A DNA stretch of 64,000 nucleotides from Chitinophaga sp. (GTDB lineage Bacteria > Bacteroidota > Bacteroidia > Chitinophagales > Chitinophagaceae), in NCBI RefSeq assembly GCF_019236475.1, contig NZ_JAFAIX010000012.1, forward strand, positions 496,001-560,000, given 5' to 3'. Position 1 is the first letter of the stretch. Each line of letters starts with the position of its first letter. A model generated the notes under the pieces. It was not told the DNA's origin and searched no databases. It saw nothing but the letters and a program-made list of their open reading frames with translations. Both the position numbers and the translations under genes were made by a program. This document shows, piece after piece, positions 15,821 through 23,889 of the stretch.

Positions 15821-16447
15821 TTAACGTCCGTGGAACTTATAACCCAGAGAAACCCCGAAGGAAGCATTTCTAAATTTGCGATCGTTACTACTATTATCGA
15901 TCACATTTACCATTCCCAGGTCTCCGTTGAGGCCAATATAGCATCCCATTTTTGTTTCATAACCAATCTGGAATGTACCACCGGCATCGAAACGTTTTAA
16001 TTTCGCATTTCCTGCGGCATCATCAAAAGCGCCTACAGTACCCACAGCGGTATTCTTGTAGTTACCACCTACACCAACTGCCAGGTATGGGCCTATACCC
16101 AACACCATGTTACCGTTGCCCACTTCTGGTTCAAACTGGAACATGATAGGTACCTGCAGATAGCTGAGATTTACTTTAACATCTGAATTCTTGAACTTAC
16201 CTCCCTTACCGGCGTATAGCAATCCTGTACCAACAGAGAATTCATCTGCCAATGGAATATCCACTGTAATACCACCTCTGAAATTGGTAACAATACTACT
16301 ATGTTCCTTACTTCCTGTAGGAAGGAATCCAAGATTTTGATAAGTCACACCCGAAAAGTTGGGACCTGCCAGGATTCCCCATTTTGCTTGCCCAAAGGAA
16401 ACACTGGCTATTAACAATGCCACAACCGATAATAACAACTTTTTCAT
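15821..16447 (-). CDS. Outer-membrane beta-barrel (porin-like) protein
   Basis: A 208-aa protein with signal peptide MKKLLLSVVALLIASVSFGQ. The mature part opens with AKWGILAGPNFSGVTY and ends FGVSLGYKFHGR, with regular amphipathic strands throughout, matching the same small OMP beta-barrel family as its neighbour at 14942. Both share the order GIGPYLAVGVGG/GGGPYAGY, an LKRFDAG/LKRWDAG motif and an NRSFG/NASFG end, which suggests duplication. It ends in terminator 15752-15781. The function is unknown. Predicted in the outer membrane. Confidence 0.82.
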   Translation of the reverse strand: MKKLLLSVVALLIASVSFGQAKWGILAGPNFSGVTYQNLGFLPTGSKEHSSIVTNFRGGITVDIPLADEFSVGTGLLYAGKGGKFKNSDVKVNLSYLQVPIMFQFEPEVGNGNMVLGIGPYLAVGVGGNYKNTAVGTVGAFDDAAGNAKLKRFDAGGTFQIGYETKMGCYIGLNGDLGMVNVIDNSSNDRKFRNASFGVSLGYKFHGR

Positions 16448-16607
16448 TTTTTTCGATTTTGTAGTCTTTGAATTATTACTTCAATTCCAATTGATTATTG
16501 CCTGCTGTATATACAATGGCTGGCATAAATTGTTTAAGTACTTACAGACTCATCATACCTGATTTTATTCGAAGAAAAATGTTGTTTTTGGAGCATAAAG
16601 GATATGA

Positions 16608-16632
16608 TTTGGTTCACTCTCCGGGAACCAAA
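16608..16632. repeat. Hairpin TTTGGTTC/GAACCAAA in intergenic region
   Basis: Perfect 8-bp inverted repeat with a 9-nt loop in the 266-bp gap between 16448 and 16713. No T-run follows. The gap also holds the minus-strand terminator at 16687. Its role is unknown. Confidence 0.45.
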
Positions 16633-16686
16633 GACTATGCCAAAGCTGTTAAATTTTTGTTTAAATAATTGATAATCAATAAATTG

Positions 16687-16711
16687 AAAAGCCGCCCTTG
16701 GGGTGGCTTTT
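16687..16711 (-). terminator. Intrinsic terminator of the thioredoxin-fold protein gene
   Basis: AAAAGCCgCCC/GGGtGGCTTTT, an 11-bp stem including one wobble, loop TTG, 2 nt past the stop at 16714 on the minus strand. Confidence 0.8.
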
Positions 16712-16713
16712 CA

Positions 16714-18114
16714 TTATTTAGCGGGAGTATTTTCTGTCGTTCGGACCAGGAACTGGTCCAATTGCTCCACGCCTAGTCGCTTCGCTACAATCTTCTTCTT
16801 TTCATCCAGCAGGTAGACAACCGGCGTGCTATAAACATCATATAGGCGACGGTAATTGCTGGTAGACTCTGGGTCTGAGACATGAATCCAGCCGGCCAAA
16901 TGATGCTGATGGATGAATCCTAACCATTCTTCCTTGGAGCCTTCCGTTTTAATACCCACCATCTTCACTCCCATCTGCTTCCAACGGGCATTATAGGCGG
17001 AGTCCAGGCGAGGAACTTCCGTCTTACAGTGGCCACAGGTGGGATCCCAGAATACAAGCACCGTATATTTTGCTTGGGTTTTATATAACGATACAGGTTT
17101 AGAGGCCGTGTCTTTCAATTCCAGTGGTGCGGCCTGTTGCCCAATCAAATTAGGAGCAATCGCATAAGCCCGGCTAACAATCTTCCCTAACTGCTCTTCA
17201 TTTAACCAGAATGCCTGGCCCGATACATAATATTTTTCTACCAGGTGTACAAAAATGGCATCCATTCCCATATAAGGAGAAGATTCATAATTATAGGTCA
17301 GCCACCAAAGTACAAATTTGAATACCTCTTTATTCTTGCGGGTACGGGCAATCATTGCATCGCAATCAGCAATAACAGAATCCGGCATCGCCACTACCAA
17401 CTGGGTAAAATACTTTTGCAGCTTGCCTTCCAGGATCGGGGTACGTACCAATCGTTCAGAAGTGAGGTCCACATTGTCCCAATAGTGCCCTTTGAAATAG
17501 CGATAAGCGAAGGTAGAATCCTCTCCTGCCGGGCGTTGTGGAATTTCCGGCTCCTTCATTGCTTTGAAGATCGTGGTCAGGATATTACCAGGATGATCTG
17601 TAATGAATTTATTCCGGTAATCATTGATCTTCTTCATAAAGTCGGTCTGCATTTGCTGTACAACTGCGGTATCTGCTGCTGTTTTAGCTGCTTTCAGACG
17701 TTCCTGTATGGCTCTTCCTTCTTCATCGTGGCTGCCGAGGAATTTATTATATGCCAGAAACAGTTCATTATCGGTAGAGTTTTTATAAACTGTTTTATTG
17801 ACAAGGTCAGTAGTATCTAAGGCTACTTCAAACACCTGATTTTTATCGATGAGGGTTTCCACATATCGCTGTTTATCGGGCATTACCAGCAGGTAAATCC
17901 CTGCATTCAGCGGAGTTTTGCCTTTGATGACAGCGGTTCCGGCAGCATTGATTTCAGCGGAATCAGCCAGGAAGGTACTTTTACCCATATAGTGCCCCAG
18001 GAAAATCTTTCCCTGGTGGTAATTTTTCAGTTTAATTGTCAACTGATAGCCCTGGGCCATGGTCTGGCCGGCGATGGCGAGGGCGGAAATAAGCAATAAT
18101 AGCAGTCTACGCAT
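16714..18114 (-). CDS. TlpA-type thioredoxin-like protein (DUF4369-DUF5106-thioredoxin)
   Basis: A 466-aa secreted protein. A signal peptide (MRRLLLLLISALAIAGQTMAQ) is followed by a DUF4369-like beta domain (about 22-115: LTIKLKNYHQGKIFLGHYMG, VIKGKTPLNAGIYLLVMP), a helical middle region of the DUF5106 type, and a C-terminal thioredoxin domain. The active-site FWDPTCGHCKTEVPRLD is near residue 358 and the cis-Pro is in VYSTPVVYLL. It is probably a periplasmic thiol-disulfide oxidoreductase. Domain boundaries are estimated. It is monocistronic with its own terminator. Confidence 0.82.
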   Translation of the reverse strand: MRRLLLLLISALAIAGQTMAQGYQLTIKLKNYHQGKIFLGHYMGKSTFLADSAEINAAGTAVIKGKTPLNAGIYLLVMPDKQRYVETLIDKNQVFEVALDTTDLVNKTVYKNSTDNELFLAYNKFLGSHDEEGRAIQERLKAAKTAADTAVVQQMQTDFMKKINDYRNKFITDHPGNILTTIFKAMKEPEIPQRPAGEDSTFAYRYFKGHYWDNVDLTSERLVRTPILEGKLQKYFTQLVVAMPDSVIADCDAMIARTRKNKEVFKFVLWWLTYNYESSPYMGMDAIFVHLVEKYYVSGQAFWLNEEQLGKIVSRAYAIAPNLIGQQAAPLELKDTASKPVSLYKTQAKYTVLVFWDPTCGHCKTEVPRLDSAYNARWKQMGVKMVGIKTEGSKEEWLGFIHQHHLAGWIHVSDPESTSNYRRLYDVYSTPVVYLLDEKKKIVAKRLGVEQLDQFLVRTTENTPAK

Positions 18115-18164
18115 AGGATATTTCTAACTATTCGTAAAAATACCCCAAAATCTCAAAATCACTG

Positions 18165-18172
18165 TACCTTTG
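18165..18172 (+). promoter_or_regulatory. -7 promoter element (TACCTTTG) for rlmD
   Basis: Exact TAnnTTTG ending 5 nt before the rlmD GTG. It predicts transcription starting at or next to the start codon, i.e. a leaderless mRNA. Confidence 0.6.
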
Positions 18173-18177
18173 CAGCC

Positions 18178-19593
18178 GTGAGGAAAAAAAATGTTGTTTT
18201 AGAAAAGGTACCGGTAACTGCATATGCAGCAGAAGGTAAGGCCCTGGCCCGTCAGGATGGAAAGGTAATTTTTATCGAAGGGGGCGTTGTGCCTGGCGAC
18301 GTAGTAGACGTTCGTCTGAGTAAGAATAAAAAAGATTGGGCCGAAGGAAAGGTCGTTCATTTCCATTCCTATTCGGATAAACGCGTAACGCCATTTTGTG
18401 CGCATTTCGGCACCTGCGGTGGCTGCAAATGGCAAATGATGCCTTATTCGCTGCAACTGGAATACAAACAGCAGCAGGTAGCAGACCATCTACAACGCAT
18501 CGGAAAGCTCGAGCTGCCAGAAATGAGTCCTATCTTGGGTTCTGCACATACAGAGCATTATCGCAACAAACTGGAGTTTACCTTTAGTAACAAAGCATAT
18601 CTCACTAATGAGGAAATCAAAGCCAATGACGGGGAAATCCCAGTAAGACCGGCTTTGGGTTTTCACGTTCCAAAACTGTTTGATAAAGTACTGGACATCA
18701 ACACCTGCTATCTGATGCAGGAACCAGTAAACCTTATCCGCAACACCATCCGGGATTACGCCATCGCTCACGACCTCACTTTCTACGATATACGTTTACA
18801 GGAAGGATGGCTGCGTAACCTGGTTGTACGTTTGTGTACTACTGGTGAAATCATGGTAAACCTGGTGATCCATCATGAGGATAAGGCCAACAGAATTGCT
18901 TTGCTGGATCATCTCCTGCAAACAGTTCCGGCTATCACCACCGTATTATATACTATCAACCCGAAAAAGAACGATTCCATTTTCGACCTGGATCCTAAAG
19001 TTTACTTTGGAAAAGGATATGCAGAAGAAAAACTGGAAGATTTTGTTTTCAAAATCGGACCTAAATCCTTCTTCCAGACGAATACTTATCAGGGAGAGGT
19101 ATTGTATAAAGTAACACGCGACTTCGCAGGACTGACAGGTTCCGAGATTGTATATGACCTATATTGCGGTACTGGCAGCATCGGCATCTTTGTTTCCCGT
19201 CAGGCGAAGAAAGTAGTAGGCATTGAATTGATCAAGGAAGCCATTGATGATGCACGCGAAAACGCCGCAATGAACAATGTGAACAATGCAGAGTTTTATG
19301 CAGGTGATGTAGTGGATATTTGTGATGATGCTTTCTTTGCACATCATGGCCAGCCGGATGTAATTATAACAGACCCGCCACGGGCAGGTATGCACGAAAA
19401 ACTGGTGAACAAATTATTGGAAATCGCTGCGCCAAAAATCGTGTATGTGAGCTGCAACCCGGCCACACAAGCCAGAGACCTGGCACTGCTGGATGATATG
19501 TATACCGTGGAAAAAGTACAACCGGTAGATATGTTTCCTCATACCCACCATATTGAGAACGTGGTGCTCCTGAAGAAAAGAGCAAATAAATAA
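18178..19593 (+). CDS. rlmD: 23S rRNA (uracil-C5)-methyltransferase, RlmD/RumA family
   Basis: A 471-aa enzyme. An N-terminal TRAM-like domain (VLEKVPVTAYAAEGKALAR...) precedes an iron-sulfur motif (FCAHFGTCGGCKWQ, about 75-87). SAM-binding DLYCGTGSIGIF (about 325), TDPPRAGMH and the catalytic-Cys motif VSCNPATQARDL follow. FFQTNTYQGEVLY also matches the family. It methylates a uracil in 23S rRNA, by analogy U1939. The start is GTG at 18178: the TRAM domain begins at once and the next Met is about 85 residues in. Assignment to RlmD rather than another TrmA-family member is likely, not proven. Confidence 0.88.
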   Translation: MRKKNVVLEKVPVTAYAAEGKALARQDGKVIFIEGGVVPGDVVDVRLSKNKKDWAEGKVVHFHSYSDKRVTPFCAHFGTCGGCKWQMMPYSLQLEYKQQQVADHLQRIGKLELPEMSPILGSAHTEHYRNKLEFTFSNKAYLTNEEIKANDGEIPVRPALGFHVPKLFDKVLDINTCYLMQEPVNLIRNTIRDYAIAHDLTFYDIRLQEGWLRNLVVRLCTTGEIMVNLVIHHEDKANRIALLDHLLQTVPAITTVLYTINPKKNDSIFDLDPKVYFGKGYAEEKLEDFVFKIGPKSFFQTNTYQGEVLYKVTRDFAGLTGSEIVYDLYCGTGSIGIFVSRQAKKVVGIELIKEAIDDARENAAMNNVNNAEFYAGDVVDICDDAFFAHHGQPDVIITDPPRAGMHEKLVNKLLEIAAPKIVYVSCNPATQARDLALLDDMYTVEKVQPVDMFPHTHHIENVVLLKKRANK

Positions 19594-19611
19594 AACTTAA
19601 GCATAGCCAAA

Positions 19612-20424
19612 ATGTATCAGCTAAGACCCAGAGGGTTTCATTTGCCGCCAGTAATAAAGAATCTGTTAATTATTAACGGATTGGTTTGGTTGGTAGAGAT
19701 TACATTGTTAGCAAGATTCAATTATGATCTGGGCAACCTGTTTGCGCTGCACTACTGGCAATCGGACATGTTCCGTCCGTGGCAGTTTGTGACGCATATC
19801 TTTATGCACTCGCCAGGGAATTTTGCACATATTTTTATGAATATGCTCACCCTCTGGATGTTTGGTACTGCACTGGAAGACAGATGGGGATCCAAACGGT
19901 TTCTGCTCTTCTATCTGATTTGCGGATTGGGAGCGGCCTTATGTTATATGGGATGGCTGACTTATGATAATATGAAATTGGCCAACGAAGCACAGGCATT
20001 TTTTGCAGATCCTTCCGTTGGTAATTTCTCCGTAATCGATAACCGATTCCATCTTGGCGAAGGCATGTACGGCATGGATGGCCTGAAATATGCTATCGGC
20101 CAAGGAAATGACGGGGCTATTGACATGGCGAAAGGGCTGATTGCCCGCCTGCTGGATCAATACAGAAATGCCAGTATGATGGGTGCGTCCGGTGCTGTTT
20201 ATGGTATCCTCTTTGCATTCGGTTATATGTATCCAAATGAGTACGTATACCTGAACTTCCTTATCCCTGTAAAAGCGAAATACGTTGTAGGTTTCCTGAT
20301 TGCGGTAGAACTCTGGAGTCAAATCCAAAATTCGGCTGGAGATAATGTGGCACATATTGCTCACCTGGGTGGTGTCGTATTCTCTTATCTGCTGCTTCGT
20401 AACTGGAACCGTAAAATATTCTAA
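19612..20424 (+). CDS. Rhomboid family intramembrane serine protease (active-site residues intact)
   Basis: A 270-aa integral membrane protein with about six transmembrane helices. The rhomboid catalytic dyad is present: Ser193 in MMGASGAVYG and His251 in AHIAHLGGVVF. The oxyanion-hole HxxxN motif is in NFAHIFMNMLTLWMFG, followed by EDRWGSKRFLLFYLICG. Rhomboids cleave single-pass membrane proteins inside the bilayer; the substrate here is unknown. An insert of about 65 residues (around 120-185) separates TM segments. It begins 18 nt after rlmD. A catalytically degenerate rhomboid follows 54 nt downstream (20479-21411). Confidence 0.92.
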   Translation: MYQLRPRGFHLPPVIKNLLIINGLVWLVEITLLARFNYDLGNLFALHYWQSDMFRPWQFVTHIFMHSPGNFAHIFMNMLTLWMFGTALEDRWGSKRFLLFYLICGLGAALCYMGWLTYDNMKLANEAQAFFADPSVGNFSVIDNRFHLGEGMYGMDGLKYAIGQGNDGAIDMAKGLIARLLDQYRNASMMGASGAVYGILFAFGYMYPNEYVYLNFLIPVKAKYVVGFLIAVELWSQIQNSAGDNVAHIAHLGGVVFSYLLLRNWNRKIF

Positions 20425-20450
20425 TGCGCCAATGCTACGGGATTATGGCG

Positions 20451-20458
20451 TATTTTTG
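20451..20458 (+). promoter_or_regulatory. -7 promoter element (TATTTTTG) before the second rhomboid
   Basis: Exact TAnnTTTG, 20 nt before the ATG at 20479, inside the 54-nt gap between the two rhomboid genes. It allows separate expression of the second copy. Confidence 0.45.
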
Positions 20459-20478
20459 TACTGAAAATACTTGATACC

Positions 20479-21411
20479 ATGCATACCCTCGAAAAAGAGA
20501 AATTGTCGGGCCTCTCACTGGGAGCGGGAAAGAATATGGTAACACAGTTAATCGTTATCAATCTCACCATTTTCATATTCTTACTGTTCACACAGGTCAT
20601 TTACCAGATGGAAGAAGTTGGCAAACCGCGCTTCTATCAGGACATTATGAGTAATCTTGCTGTTCCTGCGAGTCCTGCCATGGTTTTACACCGTCCATGG
20701 ACATTATTAACAGGCATCTTCACACATGTGGAGGTGTGGCCAATATTCAGCAATATGGTCTGGTTATGGTGCTTTGGATCTATTCTGCAACACCTGGCTG
20801 GTTATCTGCGCATCATTCCGCTGTATATTTTCGGCGGTGTGGTGGGTAATATTTGTTACGTATTAGGCATGCAGTTTATTCCTGGATTTCAAGCCATAAA
20901 TGGTGCAGGCGCTATGGGAGCGGCGGGGAGCGTAATGGCCATTGCTATTGGCGTAACAGCTATCGGACCAAAATATCGCATCTTCCCATTACTGGCAGGC
21001 GGTGGTATTCCGCTGTGGGTGATTACAACGATTTATCTTGTTTTGTCGATTGTCGCACGCGTTACTACACGTAGTGAGCTGGTGTATTTCCCACTACTGG
21101 CAGGAAGTGCTGTTCTGGGTTGGTTATACATGACACAGTGGAAAAAAGGCCATGATTGGGGTAGTGGATTCAACAAGATTTCTTACAAAATGTCTCATAT
21201 GTTTCATCCTGCTAGCGCGACAAATGTCCCTGATCACCAACATGAGTCGGACATCGTTACAGATGGAACAAATCCTCCTTTCAAACGGGTAGGTAACGTT
21301 CCGGAACAACGCCTGAACGAAATACTTGAAAAGATTAGCGAAAACGGCATCACTTCCCTCACGGAAGAAGAAAAGGAAACACTCATCCGCGCCAGCAAAT
21401 CTGAAAATTAA
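20479..21411 (+). CDS. Rhomboid-fold pseudoprotease (catalytic Ser and His missing)
   Basis: A 310-aa protein with a rhomboid-like membrane core (about residues 18-220), recognisable by RPWTLLTGIFTH, IFSNMVWLWCFGSIL and YIFGGVVGNICYVLG. The catalytic GxSG is GAAG here (147-150, with Ala149 in the Ser position), the HxxxN motif has Pro instead of His (PIFSN), and the C-terminal HLGG is replaced by AGSAVLGWL. Proteolysis is therefore not expected. A cytosolic C-terminal tail (about 235-310) ends in a short helical motif, RLNEILEKISENGITSLTEEE, of the type found after many Bacteroidota rhomboids. It lies in tandem with an intact rhomboid and may regulate it or bind shared substrates (inference). 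Confidence 0.85.
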   Translation: MHTLEKEKLSGLSLGAGKNMVTQLIVINLTIFIFLLFTQVIYQMEEVGKPRFYQDIMSNLAVPASPAMVLHRPWTLLTGIFTHVEVWPIFSNMVWLWCFGSILQHLAGYLRIIPLYIFGGVVGNICYVLGMQFIPGFQAINGAGAMGAAGSVMAIAIGVTAIGPKYRIFPLLAGGGIPLWVITTIYLVLSIVARVTTRSELVYFPLLAGSAVLGWLYMTQWKKGHDWGSGFNKISYKMSHMFHPASATNVPDHQHESDIVTDGTNPPFKRVGNVPEQRLNEILEKISENGITSLTEEEKETLIRASKSEN

Positions 21412-21421
21412 GGGCTTCGGA

Positions 21422-21465
21422 ATATAGAGATTTGAGTATTTTTAAGGATCCTCAAATCTCTATAT
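21422..21465. repeat. 15-bp perfect inverted repeat before EEP gene
   Basis: ATATAGAGATTTGAG (21422-21436) and its exact complement (21451-21465) with a 14-nt loop containing T5. It fills the gap between the rhomboid stop (21411) and the ATG at 21478. Without a trailing T-run it may be a weak terminator, an mRNA processing site or a translational control hairpin. Confidence 0.6.
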
Positions 21466-21477
21466 CCCAAATACCTG

Positions 21478-22566
21478 ATGAAGACGCTACTCCGAATTAT
21501 TCTGCTTACTGGCAATATTTTGCTATCTGCCGCATTACTGGCAAGTATCTTTCTCCCCTATCTCAATCCAGCCTCTTTTTGGCCTGCCGGCTTTGCTGGA
21601 CTTACATTTCCTTTTCTTTTCATTATTAACCTGGTGCTATTGCCGGTATGGCTGTTGCTGCGAAAAAAATACTGGTTACTGCCTATTATAGCTATTGTAT
21701 TGTCTGTTGGGGCCTTGATAAAAACATGGGCCTTCCACCCTTTTCATGAAAACTCCCTAGAAAAGACCACTGGCAGCAAGGAATTCACAGTAATGACCTA
21801 CAACACCAGCAATATGGGCCTGAAGTATTTTACGGAAGAAAAGGCGATACGTAGCAATGTGTACAATACCATTGTATTTGGCCAAGCGGATATACTCTGC
21901 TTACAGGAATTCTATACCAATGACAAGCCCGACTACACGCATAATATCGATAGTATTCGCATCAAGGCGGGATATGAATATCATTACTTCACCAAGGACA
22001 AGATACATTGGGATACCTGGTATTATGGCATAGCGCTATTTAGCCATCATCCTATCCTGAAGGCCACCACGATTCCCTGTGGCGTAAGTACTAACGGCAG
22101 CGGCAGTAGTTTTTTGCAGGCGGATTTATTGGTAAATGGCGATACAGTACGGGTGATTACCCTCCAGTTGGTTTCTTACATGTTGAATGGAGGCGATTTA
22201 AAAGGAGCTAAGGACCTTCATATAAGGCCACTGGTGCATAAAATGAAGCAGACCTTTACCCATCGTGCTGCACAGGCGGCGCAGTTGGCAGGATTGATCC
22301 AGGAAAGCCCTTTCCCTATCATTGTTTGTGGGGATTTTAATGATGTACCTGTTTCATATACTTATCGAAAAGTTGCTGCTGACTTGCAGGATGCTTACTT
22401 AAAGACGGGTAATGGTTTAGGCCGTACGATGTCCTACATATCTCCAACACTGCGAATAGATTACATTATGGCTTCCAAACAGTTGCAGGTATTGGGTTGC
22501 CAGGCGATGCGGGTAGCGGACTCAGAGCATTTCCCGGTAATAGCCCGGCTGTCACTAAAAAAGTAG
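21478..22566 (+). CDS. Membrane-anchored endonuclease/exonuclease/phosphatase family protein (copy 1)
   Basis: A 362-aa protein. Two to three N-terminal transmembrane segments (about 5-90) precede an EEP-fold catalytic domain. Metal and catalytic motifs are visible: MTYNTSN (Asn), CLQEFYTND (Glu), ICGDFNDVP (Asp/Asn) and SEHFPVIARL (terminal His, with SEH in place of the usual SDH). Families with this fold include nucleases, phosphodiesterases and phospholipases, so the substrate cannot be told. A paralogue of the same layout follows 32 nt downstream. The catalytic domain probably faces the periplasm, but topology is an inference. Confidence 0.85.
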   Translation: MKTLLRIILLTGNILLSAALLASIFLPYLNPASFWPAGFAGLTFPFLFIINLVLLPVWLLLRKKYWLLPIIAIVLSVGALIKTWAFHPFHENSLEKTTGSKEFTVMTYNTSNMGLKYFTEEKAIRSNVYNTIVFGQADILCLQEFYTNDKPDYTHNIDSIRIKAGYEYHYFTKDKIHWDTWYYGIALFSHHPILKATTIPCGVSTNGSGSSFLQADLLVNGDTVRVITLQLVSYMLNGGDLKGAKDLHIRPLVHKMKQTFTHRAAQAAQLAGLIQESPFPIIVCGDFNDVPVSYTYRKVAADLQDAYLKTGNGLGRTMSYISPTLRIDYIMASKQLQVLGCQAMRVADSEHFPVIARLSLKK

Positions 22567-22598
22567 TAACTTAGTACGTTCAACAAAGTACGTACACG

Positions 22599-23741
22599 GT
22601 GCGATTCTTAAGACTTTTTACAAAAGGCTTTTTTGTAATGCTGAACATCGCCGTGGTTTTATTATTCCTGGCAGCATGCCTGGCTCCCTATATCTCGCCG
22701 GCGTGGTTCTGGCCCATCAGTTTTCTTACACTGGCTTTCCCTTTCCTCTTGGGTTTGCTGGTATTGTTCCTGTTGGGATGGTTGTTATTTAACTATCGGT
22801 ATGCCTTGCTTTCATTGACGGCAATTTTGCTGGGTTGGAAATCGATCAGCGCCTATTTTGCCTTTAATCTCCCTGCCAACAATAAACCCTTGGCAGGAAG
22901 TGAAAGCATCATGGTCATGAGTTACAATGTAAGCCAGTTTGGACTTTATAAAGAGAAAGACAGCAAATATAACCGTCAGGCGATGTTTGCGCTCATAAAA
23001 AAACAGGAGCCGGATATTGCCTGCTTCCAGGATTTTTATACCTCGGAAAGAAAGAATGATTTTAATAACAGGGAGGATATTTCCCACGAAATGAAACTTC
23101 CCTATCGCTTTTTTTCCAGTGATTTTAATCGGAATGGCATGCAGCATTGGGGCTCTATCATTTATTCCAAATATCCTATCATTGCATCGGATAAGGTGAA
23201 AATGAGTGAAGGTCCACTCAGTGAAAGTCTGATCTATGCGGATATTGTTCGAAATGGAGATACGATCCGTATTATCAATATGCACTTAGAGTCTTACCGG
23301 TTTAACCAGAAAGACTATTCCGCCATTCGGAAGATAAAGAACCAGGAAGATACCGGTCTTGTAGCCACGAAAAGTATTGTGCAGAAGATGAGAGAGGCGT
23401 ATATTCGTCGCAGTCAGCAGGCCGATATTGTGGGAGGATTTATCCGACAAAGTCCTTATCCGGTGATCGTTTGTGGCGATTTTAATGACACGCCCGCATC
23501 GTACACTTATTTTAAGATTCGAGGGGACTTGCAAGATGCATTCCTACAGAAAGGTATCGGGATTGGCCGTACCTTTAGTGGGCTGGCGCCTACGCTCCGA
23601 ATTGATTATGTATTCGTGAGCCCTTATTTTAAAGTCAACAGTTTTAGGAAGATTAATTCTGATCTGTCTGACCACTACCCTGTCATTGCAAATCTTAGCA
23701 TAGCAGGCCAGCAACCAGCGACAGATGTCGTTAATAAATAA
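22599..23741 (+). CDS. Membrane-anchored endonuclease/exonuclease/phosphatase family protein (copy 2)
   Basis: A 380-aa tandem paralogue of the previous gene with the same N-terminal membrane segments (AACLAPYISPAWFWP versus ASIFLPYLNPASFWP) and EEP domain. Motifs are MSYNVSQFG, CFQDFYTSE, VCGDFNDTPASYTYFK and SDHYPVIANL. The metal-binding Glu of the QE motif is Asp here (QDF), so metal use or rate may differ from copy 1. The start is taken as GTG 22599; an in-frame ATG lies 13 codons later and could be the true start because the hydrophobic segment begins near it. Substrate unknown. Confidence 0.84.
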   Translation: MRFLRLFTKGFFVMLNIAVVLLFLAACLAPYISPAWFWPISFLTLAFPFLLGLLVLFLLGWLLFNYRYALLSLTAILLGWKSISAYFAFNLPANNKPLAGSESIMVMSYNVSQFGLYKEKDSKYNRQAMFALIKKQEPDIACFQDFYTSERKNDFNNREDISHEMKLPYRFFSSDFNRNGMQHWGSIIYSKYPIIASDKVKMSEGPLSESLIYADIVRNGDTIRIINMHLESYRFNQKDYSAIRKIKNQEDTGLVATKSIVQKMREAYIRRSQQADIVGGFIRQSPYPVIVCGDFNDTPASYTYFKIRGDLQDAFLQKGIGIGRTFSGLAPTLRIDYVFVSPYFKVNSFRKINSDLSDHYPVIANLSIAGQQPATDVVNK

Positions 23742-23828
23742 GAAAAAGAGAATTATGAAAAATTTTAATATTTTCAGATCTGACCGATGTTGTTCCTGTC
23801 CAACACCCAAAGCGACAGAAACAATATT

Positions 23829-23836
23829 TATCTTTG
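23829..23836 (+). promoter_or_regulatory. -7 promoter element (TATCTTTG) for cysS
   Basis: Exact TAnnTTTG, 53 nt before the cysS ATG in a 148-nt gap. No good -33 element is visible. Confidence 0.55.
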
Positions 23837-23889
23837 CAATCCACCAATAAAATACAGGTATCTGTGAGGATACCGGCTATTTACAGCAT

